From Stieleria marina (GTDB lineage Bacteria; Planctomycetota; Planctomycetia; Pirellulales; Pirellulaceae): a stretch of DNA of 64,000 nt. Positions 32,994-47,588 of this stretch are shown one piece after another. A program made the translations under genes and the position numbers. The DNA lies in assembly GCA_007741555.1 (NCBI GenBank), contig CP036526.1, positions 5,270,001-5,334,000 on the forward strand, written 5' to 3'. Under the pieces are notes generated by a model. The model ran no database searches. It was given only the letters and a program-made list of their open reading frames with translations, and was not told where the DNA came from. Position 1 is the first letter of the stretch. Each line of letters opens with the position of its first letter.

Positions 32994-35531
32994 ATGCAAC
33001 TCCCTGATTTAACCGACGACGATATTTATTCATCCGTCGATATTCTGGCCAGCGATTTTGTGGCACGCTATCGCAACGGTGATCGACCCACCGTCGAAGA
33101 ATACGCGAGTCGCCATCCCGATTTGAGCGAGGCAATCCAGCGTGTTTTTCCATTGGTGCTGTCCGTCGAAAAGGTCAAGATCGATCAGCAATCCGAAAGC
33201 GACGGAAGTGCAACACTTGCAGGGCGAATGCTTGAAAGGCTCGATGATTTCCGGCTCGTGCGAGAGATCGGACGTGGCGGAATGGGGATCGTTTATGAAG
33301 CGGAACAAGAGTCACTTGGACGCCGTGTCGCGATTAAGGTTCTGCCAAAGCAATCTTTGCTAGACGACAACGCCTTACAGAGTTTTGAGCGAGAAGCCCG
33401 CACTGCTGCGGCGATGCATCATTCCAACATCGTGCCAATCTTCGGGACTGGCAAAAGCGAAGGAACGCATTACCTGGTAATGCAACTCGTTCGCGGTGAG
33501 TCGCTTGATCGACGTATAACGACAGAGGGACCATCATACGACTGCCGCGTGGCTGCTGAAATCGCCTCGCAAATTTCCGATGGACTCGCATACGCGCATG
33601 GAAACGGCGTGCTTCATCGCGACGTGAAACCGGCCAATATCCTTATTGACGAAGATGGCGTCGCGCAACTGACCGACTTCGGACTTGCTCGAAACACGCG
33701 AGATGATCCGACCATGACACAAGCGCTCAGTGGGAGTCCTCGCTACATGGCACCGGAGCGGTTTCAAGGACAATCCGATGAGCGATCAGACGTGTACGGT
33801 GTTGGATTGACACTTTACGAAATGCTTGCTGGAACCCCAGCTTTCAAAGACCTGACGCCGCATCAACTTCCGGAGGCCGTGAAGCTTCAACTCATCAAGC
33901 CACTGGGAAATATGCGGCGTGGCGTTCCCGCGGACTTGCAAACGATTGTCGCCAAAGCGATCAATCCTGAACCGGCGCATCGGTATCAATCCGCGGCCGA
34001 TTTGCGAGATGATCTGAATCGTTTTTTGAATGGCGCGCCAATTCTTGCTCGACGTACAACCGCATTGCAGAGATTTGTGCGTTGGTGTCGTCGCAACCCG
34101 AAGCTCGCTGTCGTCACCGGCATCGCAATCGTGTCGATGCTGGTCGCAACCGTCGCGTCGTCGGTCGGGCTAGCGATGACATCTGCCGCTAACATGCGAA
34201 CCAGCGCGGCACTTGCGCAATCCGAACAAACCGTCGATCTCGCACTGCATTCGCTCGACGGCGTTGTGGACGTGGTTTCCACCCCTGCCTCCGCGATGGG
34301 GGACATGGACTTGGGAGAGTTGGATTCGGCACAGTTTCTGCTAAACCCGTCACCGCACGCTGCAAAGGTCCTGGAGAACATCCAACCACTGTATCAGCGT
34401 CTTGCCAATCAATCGCCGACTCGGCCCGACATTGTTCGGCAAATGATTGAAGCGAGCCTTCGGCTTTCCCAGATTCAACAACAACTCGGACAGACCGACG
34501 ATGCGATCACAACTCTCAACCAAAGCATTGAGCTTTTGGAGGCACGCGGCGACTTGGCCGGTTTGCCAACCAACGAGAAACAAATTCTCATTGCGCGGTT
34601 GCACAACGAGCTTGGCAAAGTCTACACACTGAAATTGGATTACGCGGGTTCGGACAGGGCCTACACTATGGCGATCCAGTCCGGCGAAGCCGTCACCAAT
34701 CGCGACGATCGACTGAAGCTACAGCTAGCCTATGCGTATGTTTCACTTGCTGACCAGCCTCCCCAGCGCCGCCGGGACCGATCTCGAACACCGGAAGAAT
34801 CGCGGGCAACCGGTGACAAGTTGGCGACAGCCAAGGCGATACTAAGCGAGCTAAATCTCTCCGCGCATGATGCAAGTGAAGTTGCAGTGCTGCGAGCGCG
34901 GATTCATCTTGCAACTTCACGTCGAGCAAAGCGTCCATCCGTTCGACAGTCAGAGTTTGCCTCCGCCACCGAAATCCTGCGTGACCGATTGACTTTAACA
35001 CCAGACGATTCCCGCGTTCGATTCGCCTTGGTCGAAGTACTCGCCAGCGTGAATCTGCGACGTCAGTTCGGTTCGGAACGATTGGCCAACGAAGCGGACG
35101 AACGACTTCACGAAGCGTTCGCCAAATTGCAGCCGCTTCGTTCCATTAATCCTGAGACACAACTGTTTGCAGTCTCCGAAGTTCACATTCTGCACAAGCT
35201 ATCGAGCCTCGCTCGATCGGACGGCGACTTCGCCCTTGGACAGCAACGCCTCGAAAAGGCAATTGCCATCCAGTCGTCTTTGGTCGATGCATCGCCCGAC
35301 AGCATGCCCCACCGATGCTGGCGAGCGTTGCTGTACCGAAGTCTCGCCGAAGTTCACCGACAGCAAGGCGACACTGAGGCAGAACGTGAAGCAATCTCCA
35401 CCGCCGTTGCCGACTTGGACGCGATCGCCCCAGAGGCAAAGGCACATCCGTTTGCAGTTCAAACTTGGACAATCATTCAAAACCTATTCACCAAAGAAAA
35501 TGACGATGCATCCGAGACCGACACTTTGTAG
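32994..35531 (+). CDS. Membrane-anchored Ser/Thr protein kinase with TPR-like C-terminal region
   Basis: 845 residues. The first ~85 are a leader often seen in planctomycete kinases (FVARYRNGDRPTVEEYASRH). The kinase domain (about 87-350) has IGRGGMGIVYEA, the ATP Lys in VAIKVLPKQ, HRDVKPANILI near 208, TDFGLAR and GSPRYMAPERF. One membrane segment is at about 368-395 (VVTGIAIVSMLVATVASSVG). The ~450-residue C-terminal part is helical with TPR-like pairs, such as DAITTLNQSIELLEARGDLA. It probably reads an extracytoplasmic signal (inference). It is 198 bases after the EF-hand gene and in the same direction as the sigma factor. Confidence 0.93.
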   Translation: MQLPDLTDDDIYSSVDILASDFVARYRNGDRPTVEEYASRHPDLSEAIQRVFPLVLSVEKVKIDQQSESDGSATLAGRMLERLDDFRLVREIGRGGMGIVYEAEQESLGRRVAIKVLPKQSLLDDNALQSFEREARTAAAMHHSNIVPIFGTGKSEGTHYLVMQLVRGESLDRRITTEGPSYDCRVAAEIASQISDGLAYAHGNGVLHRDVKPANILIDEDGVAQLTDFGLARNTRDDPTMTQALSGSPRYMAPERFQGQSDERSDVYGVGLTLYEMLAGTPAFKDLTPHQLPEAVKLQLIKPLGNMRRGVPADLQTIVAKAINPEPAHRYQSAADLRDDLNRFLNGAPILARRTTALQRFVRWCRRNPKLAVVTGIAIVSMLVATVASSVGLAMTSAANMRTSAALAQSEQTVDLALHSLDGVVDVVSTPASAMGDMDLGELDSAQFLLNPSPHAAKVLENIQPLYQRLANQSPTRPDIVRQMIEASLRLSQIQQQLGQTDDAITTLNQSIELLEARGDLAGLPTNEKQILIARLHNELGKVYTLKLDYAGSDRAYTMAIQSGEAVTNRDDRLKLQLAYAYVSLADQPPQRRRDRSRTPEESRATGDKLATAKAILSELNLSAHDASEVAVLRARIHLATSRRAKRPSVRQSEFASATEILRDRLTLTPDDSRVRFALVEVLASVNLRRQFGSERLANEADERLHEAFAKLQPLRSINPETQLFAVSEVHILHKLSSLARSDGDFALGQQRLEKAIAIQSSLVDASPDSMPHRCWRALLYRSLAEVHRQQGDTEAEREAISTAVADLDAIAPEAKAHPFAVQTWTIIQNLFTKENDDASETDTL

Positions 35532-35538
35532 TGGAAGG

Positions 35539-35754
35539 ATGATTGCATCTGTTGTGACTCTGCTGACGGTTGCGTCGATCGCAAACCCTCAACGTAAGGC
35601 GGTTGAGAACAAGACGCACGCGACTCATGCGGTGGCGGTCAGGACCGCACCATTGACAAGTGGGCTTGCCGCCGGTTTTTGCAGGCAAGATGATGAAACG
35701 CGACCGGGTGATTCGGGCCGCAAATGCAACCTCATGCCTCCACGCACAGACTAG
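35539..35754 (+). CDS. Possible small peptide gene, unrecognised
   Basis: 71 codons starting right after the kinase stop, with GGAAGG directly before the ATG. The first residues are moderately hydrophobic (MIASVVTLLTVASIA), like a short signal or membrane segment. The rest (AGFCRQDDETRPGDSGRKCN) has no recognised motif. The same frame is open upstream to an ATG at 35500 inside the kinase gene. It could equally be chance. Confidence 0.25.
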   Translation: MIASVVTLLTVASIANPQRKAVENKTHATHAVAVRTAPLTSGLAAGFCRQDDETRPGDSGRKCNLMPPRTD

Positions 35755-35763
35755 AGTCGGCGT

Positions 35764-36282
35764 CTAGGTGGGATAACCTTTTTCAATATCTCGCTGCTGT
35801 TCGTCAATGCCGACCACGAATTGCTTCTGAAACGGAGACGGCATTCGCGATAGGGCCGATCGTTGGCTTGTCAAACCCTGGTGCTGGAGCAAGTTGAGCC
35901 AACGCAGCCTTTCACTGCGAGACGCATGATCGTCGATTCCAACGCCGACTTGCGTCGCACCATAACTTAAGACCACCACACCCCCCGCGATCACGCATTG
36001 CAGGAACAGACCGCCGAGGACGTGCACGGCCTCTCGACGCCAACCTGTCCAGTAGAAGCAACGAAAGGCGAATATAGCGGCGGGCCACATCACCAGCATG
36101 GGACAAAATGTGAACTTCGTGCTGATGGCGATGCCCCTCGCGAAACCCGCAAAGATTAGGTCGCCCAGGTTCCGGGCGTGCGACCAACGCAATGTCGTCA
36201 CGACCAACAAGACGGCAGCGACACCCGAGATCGCATCAGCCAACCGATGAATTGCCAAGTGTCCTGAACCGGCGCCAAACAT
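35764..36282 (-). pseudogene. Fragment of a GT39-like membrane glycosyltransferase
   Basis: 172 codons. RLADAISGVAAVLLVVTTLR and FAGFARGIAISTKFTFCPML are typical of the middle of dolichyl-phosphate-mannose mannosyltransferase-like (PMT/GT39) membrane proteins. The C-terminal QKQFVVGIDEQQRDIEKGYP also fits that family. The protein family is normally 450 or more residues. Both the N-terminal catalytic Asp-Glu region and the C-terminal half are missing, so this is a remnant. Confidence 0.6.
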
Positions 36283-36305
36283 CGCGATCTATTGCGACTT
36301 CAAGA

Positions 36306-36569
36306 TTAACATTCAGCGGGGACACAACCACCTAGAGGCCGGCGCGGTCCGGCACCTATGCGCACCTTGCAACCCAGATGATTCATCGCGCGGCGTAAGG
36401 CGTGCTTCGTTTCGCCGTTCATTGCTGACCAAGAGAACGCGTACGATTTGCCGTCGACTTCAACACCGATGATTTCTGCGTTGTCGGGTAAGTTCACTTC
36501 GTCTGCTGCCACTAACTCGGGTCCGTCGACGCCTGGCAAGCCATATTTGAACCGAAGCGGCTTATGCAA
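36306..36569 (-). pseudogene. Short conserved-looking fragment, perhaps DUF3179-like
   Basis: 87 codons. LRFKYGLPGVDGPELVAADE and VNLPDNAEIIGVEVDGKSYA read like a real protein. EVDGKSYAFSWSAMNGETKH recalls the region before the active segment of DUF3179-type proteins. The last ~35 residues are Arg/Gly-rich and look out of frame. It is adjacent to another remnant. I regard it as a truncated gene, with weak family assignment. Confidence 0.35.
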
Positions 36570-36675
36570 TTCGCTGTATTACTCATCAGCTATTCCCTTA
36601 TCGACCGAATGTTGGTCGTGGATTTGCGACCTGATGGCTAAACACCAAGTTCTGGAGCTAGTTCTGAATATTACG

Positions 36676-36720
36676 TTGACATGTCCTCGCAACTACGATT
36701 CAATAGTACGTGTACGTACA
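36676..36720 (+). promoter_or_regulatory. Candidate promoter and operator of the MarR gene
   Basis: TTGACA at 36676-36681 looks like a -35 box. A perfect 10-base palindrome TGTACGTACA lies at 36711-36720, within overlapping GTACGT repeats and 36 bases before the MarR start. No clear -10 box at ideal spacing. MarR proteins usually bind such palindromes in their own promoter. Confidence 0.4.
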
Positions 36721-36756
36721 ACTTAGATTGCAGCCAGCTTGAGGAGTAGGAGTTCG

Positions 36757-37197
36757 ATGGTGGACGGTCACGAAATCGCCATGGCGCTACGTGGTGCTTA
36801 TCTTGCTATGCACCGACAGGCGGACGCCGCTCTCTCACCATTCGATCTGACGGCGAACCAATTCGTACTGCTTGCGTTACTGGACGAGCGAGACGGAGTT
36901 CCACAACGAGATTTGGTGGAGCGCGCCGCGTCCGACCCCAATACGATTCGTCCTATGCTGAAATCGTTGCAAAAAGCAGGTTACGTCGTGCGCGAAACCG
37001 ATCCGAACGACGGTCGTGCCTGGCTTGTTCGTATTACAACGCAGGGACGGCGCACGTTCAGAAGAGTCCATCGAAAAACCGAGGCATTCCGCGAACACCT
37101 CGGTTCAAGCCTTGACGTCGACGAACGTGAAGCGTTTGTTCGCATGCTGGGCAAAGTCGTCGACGCGATGAATGGCACTGTGACAGAACCAGCGTAG
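36757..37197 (+). CDS. MarR-family transcriptional regulator
   Basis: 146 residues from the ATG at 36757, preceded by AGGAG. A TTG at 36739 would add six. The winged helix is recognisable in ALSPFDLTANQFVLLALLDE, then VPQRDLVERAASDPNTIRPM and LKSLQKAGYVVRETDPNDGR, with wing AWLVRITTQGRRTF. MarR proteins are dimeric and often released from DNA by phenolic compounds. The giant multidomain gene starts 42 bases later in the same direction, so it is a probable target. Release by plant phenolics such as ferulate would fit the esterases downstream (inference). Confidence 0.9.
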   Translation: MVDGHEIAMALRGAYLAMHRQADAALSPFDLTANQFVLLALLDERDGVPQRDLVERAASDPNTIRPMLKSLQKAGYVVRETDPNDGRAWLVRITTQGRRTFRRVHRKTEAFREHLGSSLDVDEREAFVRMLGKVVDAMNGTVTEPA

Positions 37198-43731
<6,534 letters not shown>

Positions 43732-43761
43732 TCCAGAAGCCATCTGTCCAAGAGTGTGCTC

Positions 43762-44100
43762 ATGAGAAATCCAAAAAAACTGTTCGCGTATTGCTTGCTC
43801 GCAATGTTGGCGTTTGTACTACCTGCGTCGGCAGAAGAAATCGCCGGCCAGTGGCATGCACTATTCGACACTCCTGGCGGCGTGCAAACGTATCATTTCG
43901 ATTTCCAGGAAAATGACGGCAAGCTGATTACCATCTTCAAAAAGCACGAAGAAGCGATTGAACGCGTTACGTTTTGGGGCCTGAACGATCGACGCACCTC
44001 GCGACGGGGGCAACATCCGCTGCTCTTTGATGCGAACAACAACACCAAACCCGCCTACGCCAGCATTGTCGAATTAGCAGGCGGAAAGCCAACACAATGA
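43762..44100 (+). pseudogene. Internally deleted GH10 xylanase: signal and N-terminal domain joined to the last ~50 residues
   Basis: 112 codons from the ATG at 43762. It starts with a signal peptide (LLAMLAFVLPASA) and a short beta segment, IAGQWHALFDTPGGVQTYHF, of the kind that precedes planctomycete glycosidase domains. It then jumps to IFKKHEEAIERVTFWGLNDR and PLLFDANNNTKPAYASIV. That is the conserved C-terminal end of family GH10 endo-beta-1,4-xylanases, where the W-G and LLFD motifs line the last barrel strand. About 300 catalytic residues are missing, yet the frame is kept. The product cannot be a xylanase. Its stop overlaps the next start as ATGA. Confidence 0.7.
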
Positions 44101-45317
44101 GGAACCAAAACATGAACCTACGCTTGCTAGTACTTGGATTCTGCGCCATTGGGAATTGGGCCATCGGTCAAGACACAATGCATCAGGTTACCGTCGATTC
44201 GATGATCAACGGCTCAATCTCCATCGAGCCTCCTTTACCCGAAGACGGTCGGGTTCTCGCGGGAACGAGGCTCAAGTTGAAGGCGACTGAATTGGATGGG
44301 TATGCCGTCGATTCGGTCTACTACTCCGTTCCGGGCCGATGGGGAGCTATGTATCACGAGTCGCTTACCGGAGAGTTCGAAGTCGTGATCGATCAAGACA
44401 AACACCTTGGCGCTTCGTTTATCAAATCGAAAGAAGTTAAACACGTCCAAGTCACACACAACGTCGTCTACGCTCAACCAGGTAAAAAGCCCTTAAAGTA
44501 CGACATCTATTCCCCGACGGATGCGAAGCGTTTGCCGATCATTGTGATCATTCACGGTGGTGGGTGGTCCACCAACGACGAAGACATCATGAGAGGCTTG
44601 GCACGCGAATTGACCAAGGGAGGTAAGTTCGTGGTTGCTAGCCTGGATTATCGATGGATCGGCGATGCAGATGGCGACGACAAACCCAACTCGATGGCGG
44701 ATCTCATCGAGGACGTTTTTGGTGGAATCGCTCACATTGTCGAGCACGCGGAATCTTACGGGGGCGATGCAAATCGTGTGGGAGTGACGGGCGACAGTGC
44801 CGGAGGGCACCTCAGCGCGGCGGCTTCGCTTTTGATTGACCGAATTGGCGATGGCGGATTCGGTGCCAAACCAGGAGTGTTCGACTTCAAGCCCACGTAC
44901 TTACCCGAGGGCAAAACCCCGGCTGATATTCGACAACAGTTACGCACTTCGATCAGGGCGGCCGCACCTAGCTACGGAGTTTTTTCCAAAGAGGATTTAG
45001 GGCGATTCGTACAAAGTCTTGGTGAACAAGCGAGCGAGGCAGTTGCTCCCCAAGACCATATTCCTCAAGCGAGTGCACGGGAGGTTCCGCAATACCTGCT
45101 GCGTGGGACGAAGGACTTTCTGATTCGGCACGAAAGCGTTGAAGCTTTCGTTCGGGCACTTCAAGCCAAAGGCCAGCAAGTCATCTACGAACAAGTAGAT
45201 GGAGCCGGTCACGCGTTCTTTGATTGGAAGCCAAACCAGGAAGTCAAAGCAACTTTCGACAAACATGGGGTTCCCCACGCCCAGAAGATGCGCGACTTCT
45301 TTGAACAGCACCTTTAA
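44097..45317 (+). CDS. Exported alpha/beta-hydrolase esterase
   Basis: 406 residues with a signal peptide (LRLLVLGFCAIGNWAIGQ). Residues ~30-110 form a small beta domain of the repeat type found in cell-surface proteins (DSMINGSISIEPPLPEDGRV). The hydrolase domain has the oxyanion motif IIHGGGWSTND, nucleophile Ser in VTGDSAGGHLSAAASL, and probable acid and base in GTKDFLIRHE and GAGHAFFDW. This is the hormone-sensitive-lipase/BD-FAE type, which includes acetylxylan and feruloyl esterases. It overlaps the xylanase remnant, so it belongs to the same transcript and the same probable hemicellulose role. Confidence 0.88.
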   Translation: MRNQNMNLRLLVLGFCAIGNWAIGQDTMHQVTVDSMINGSISIEPPLPEDGRVLAGTRLKLKATELDGYAVDSVYYSVPGRWGAMYHESLTGEFEVVIDQDKHLGASFIKSKEVKHVQVTHNVVYAQPGKKPLKYDIYSPTDAKRLPIIVIIHGGGWSTNDEDIMRGLARELTKGGKFVVASLDYRWIGDADGDDKPNSMADLIEDVFGGIAHIVEHAESYGGDANRVGVTGDSAGGHLSAAASLLIDRIGDGGFGAKPGVFDFKPTYLPEGKTPADIRQQLRTSIRAAAPSYGVFSKEDLGRFVQSLGEQASEAVAPQDHIPQASAREVPQYLLRGTKDFLIRHESVEAFVRALQAKGQQVIYEQVDGAGHAFFDWKPNQEVKATFDKHGVPHAQKMRDFFEQHL

Positions 45318-45639
45318 TCGACTAATCTACGCAGGAAACCGGACGACGCAAAAACCGACATAACGTGCTTCAGACGTTCGTCGCGGATCTGTTCGCGATT
45401 TGTCGCCAATTGGATTGGACAAATTAGATGGATGCCGTTTTCGGGAAAAGTTTCCCAGAAAAACCTCTAGAAACGCCGCATCCTTATGCGGAAAACGGGC
45501 CGTTTCATCCGGTCAAGTGTTGACCGTTCTAGACCGTGTTGTCCTCGCTGACTTGGCGTGTTACTTCACGCACGGCCTCCAGGATGTCGTCGTCGCTCAC
45601 TTCTGCCTCAAGAATTGAAACGACACGGTGGCGTGGCGT
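45318..45639. other. Interval behind the truncated integrase
   Basis: About 320 bases with no intact gene. On the minus strand a 23-codon frame at about 45533-45604 (SDDDILEAVREVTRQVSED) looks protein-like and may be a remnant from the integrated element. Family unknown. No integrase catalytic residues are found here. Confidence 0.35.
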
Positions 45640-46377
45640 TTACGGAAAGATCGGCGTTGCCAGCTGTTCAAGCGAATCGCAGTTGATTTGTCGTTCGATT
45701 TCTTCCCAAGTCTGAAACGGCGGCTTTTCGTCAGTTTTGGGGAGACGTAGACCGCGATTGGGAAAGGCTCCGCTGACCAGTGGTTCGGTTTCGGCCCACC
45801 GCCACACGGTGCCAAGCGTAACAATTTCCTTGCGGATCGTGGTCGCGGAGACGGGCGTTCGCTTTTGCTTCGATCTGGGGAGTGTTTTATCGACGATGTA
45901 CTGCGTTTTCTCAGCAGCCCGTTTGTTGATGCAACGTTGCAGGTCCTGCTTGGTCAGTTGCTGGATTTTGCATCGAGCTTTGAGAATGCGGATCAGGTGG
46001 CGTACGTGTAGCCGCATCGTCTTAGGTGTCGTGTCTTCCAGTATCCCAGGCGGCATGGCGTCGAAGAATTTCGTGAACAGCTCTTTCAGTGTGAGAGCTG
46101 GGATACTTGGCGACTCGGCTTTTGCTGGAGATTCAGCTGGGGCCGATTTTGGCTTTACGCTGACATTTGGGTCGTTCATCACGAAGTCGATCGCTGCGAC
46201 ACCGTCGGGGACCGATAGCCGGCCTCGGCGGAGCAAATTGATTGTCTCTTGGATCTCGTCGCGTCGAGCGGCTGCCTTCGATTCGATCTTGGTGCGAAGG
46301 GATCGCTTGTACCGCTTGCCGTCGAGGCGAAAGACGACGTGGAAGGTGCCGGTTGGTTCTTGTTGCAGTGATGCCAT
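45640..46377 (-). pseudogene. Truncated tyrosine recombinase (phage-type integrase), catalytic domain missing
   Basis: 245 codons. The N-terminal arm-binding part (GTFHVVFRLDGKRYKRSLRT) and the helical core-binding domain (LKELFTKFFDAMPPGI, TIRKEIVTLGTVWRWAETEP) match site-specific integrases. The reading ends at TPIFP, just where the catalytic domain with Arg, His-x-x-Arg and Tyr should begin. Full-length relatives are about 370-420 residues. It sits 171 bases past the 3' end of tRNA-Leu, the usual place for an integrase of an element inserted at a tRNA gene. It is probably inactive. Confidence 0.75.
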
Positions 46378-46501
46378 TGGGCTGGGCTCCGTGAATGGGA
46401 TATACGGAGCCTAGGGAACATCCACTGGCTCCGACCAGCGACGCAAAGCCAATGGAAAACCAACGATGTCACTTGTTTTGTCACTTGTTGAAAGCGACAC
46501 G

Positions 46502-46534
46502 AAAAAAGGGTTTCCGCTGTTTGAGCGAAAACCC
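46502..46534 (-). terminator. Rho-independent terminator of the tRNA-Leu gene
   Basis: Read on the minus strand, GGGTTTTCGCT, a 5-base loop, AGCGGAAACCC and then TTTTTT. The 11-base stem (one mismatch) followed directly by six T is a strong intrinsic terminator, 15 bases past the tRNA end. Confidence 0.88.
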
Positions 46535-46548
46535 TGCAATTTCCCGAG

Positions 46549-46632
46549 TGCGGATGAGAGGACTTGAACCTCCACGCCCTTGCGGGCACTAGAACCTGAA
46601 TCTAGCGCGTCTGCCAATTCCGCCACATCCGC
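46549..46632 (-). tRNA. tRNA-Leu (anticodon CAG)
   Basis: 84 nt. The acceptor stem GCGGATG pairs with CATCCGC. The anticodon stem CTAGA/TCTAG encloses loop TTCAGGT, so the anticodon is CAG. A long variable arm (GTGCCCGCAAGGGCGT) confirms a class II tRNA, and GGTTCAAGTCC is the T arm. CCA is not encoded. Confidence 0.97.
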
Positions 46633-46981
46633 GATCGTGGACCAACTTGGTTGCTGGCCTTGGCGGGCAAAGAGTATCGAAATGGCTTATTTCTCGCAAG
46701 TGCTGGTCGTCTCGCCGATTTTTGACCGACGATGGGCCGGTTGAGAACCTTCCAATGAGGGTGATCCAACTGGGCCCAGGATTGGCGCACAGGACTGGCG
46801 CACAGGACTGGGGGAATCCTGCGAGAGCTAGGTGCTGACGGGATGTGAAGGCCGGACTGACGCGGGCTGAGCAGGTACTGGGCTTGCCTGGGGAACTGAG
46901 CTTGGGTGGGACTGGCTGGGCGCAGCGAATTTCCACTTGCCATCGAATGCGTGAATCTTTCGCCGACTTGACTCTTTTGGT
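46633..46981. other. Non-coding interval with a 13-bp tandem duplication
   Basis: About 350 bases without a supported gene, upstream of both tRNA-Leu (leftward) and the GntR gene (rightward). GGCGCACAGGACT occurs twice in tandem at 46784-46809. Confidence 0.5.
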
Positions 46982-47024
46982 TTGACAACGCCTGCCGCCT
47001 GGTGTATTACATAACCAACACACC
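46982..47024 (+). promoter_or_regulatory. Promoter with overlapping dyad upstream of the GntR gene
   Basis: TTGACA at 46982-46987 and TATTAC at 47005-47010 are separated by exactly 17 bases, a good housekeeping-type promoter. An imperfect dyad, GGTGTATT at 47001-47008 and AACACACC at 47017-47024, covers the -10 region. GntR proteins of the YtrA type repress their own operon from such GTGT...ACAC sites, so this is a plausible autoregulatory operator. Confidence 0.6.
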
Positions 47025-47055
47025 AGTTTGCCAGTTTGTTGACGGATGGTATTGC

Positions 47056-47475
47056 ATGTTTGTTTCCATTGATGTTCACAGCGATGTGCCGATCTATTTG
47101 CAGATCGCTCGGCAGGTCAAATTTGCCGTGGCAGAGGGGACGCTACGCAGCGGGCAACTTCTGCCGAGCGCTCGTGCACTGAGCACTCAGTGGACCATCA
47201 ACCCCAACACGGTCGTAAAAGCATTTTCGATTCTGCAAACCGACGGCATCATTGAACAGCTCCGCGGTCGCGGCATGGTAGTGTCGCGGGGTGCAGCTGC
47301 GATCTGTCGCAAACACCGCGACGCCGAAATCGCTCAGCGGATCGGCGAGGCAATCGGGGAAGCTTGGCACGCGGGGCTGGAACAATCGAAAATCCAATCG
47401 ATCGTCGACAAGCACTTGGCCAAGCTAGTAAAGATCGAGCCGGCCGTTCATCAAAACGCGGCTGGCAACGAATGA
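47056..47475 (+). CDS. GntR-family regulator, YtrA subfamily
   Basis: 139 residues from the ATG at 47056 (an upstream frame of 18 codons overlaps the promoter and is rejected). VPIYLQIARQVKFAVAEGTL, LPSARALSTQWTINPNTVVK and AFSILQTDGIIEQLRGRGMV are the winged helix of GntR proteins. The short C-terminal dimerisation tail (about 60 residues) without a ligand domain is typical of the YtrA subgroup, which controls neighbouring ABC transporters. The transporter genes follow after 113 bases. Confidence 0.92.
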   Translation: MFVSIDVHSDVPIYLQIARQVKFAVAEGTLRSGQLLPSARALSTQWTINPNTVVKAFSILQTDGIIEQLRGRGMVVSRGAAAICRKHRDAEIAQRIGEAIGEAWHAGLEQSKIQSIVDKHLAKLVKIEPAVHQNAAGNE

Positions 47476-47588
47476 CTGACTGCCATTTCCTGACCGCCAA
47501 ATTTGCGGGCGAATGCGTTAAAGCTTGATGGAGCGACTTTGGTTTTCCGTCCTGCTGATCACACCTTTTTCTTCTTGGGAATTCTCTG

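Noticed and set aside
45400-45618. 72-codon plus-strand frame behind the integrase remnant
   Set aside because: No likeness to any family and antisense to a more protein-like short frame.
47002-47055. Upstream start for the GntR gene
   Set aside because: It would begin inside the promoter/operator dyad, and GntR likeness begins after 47056.
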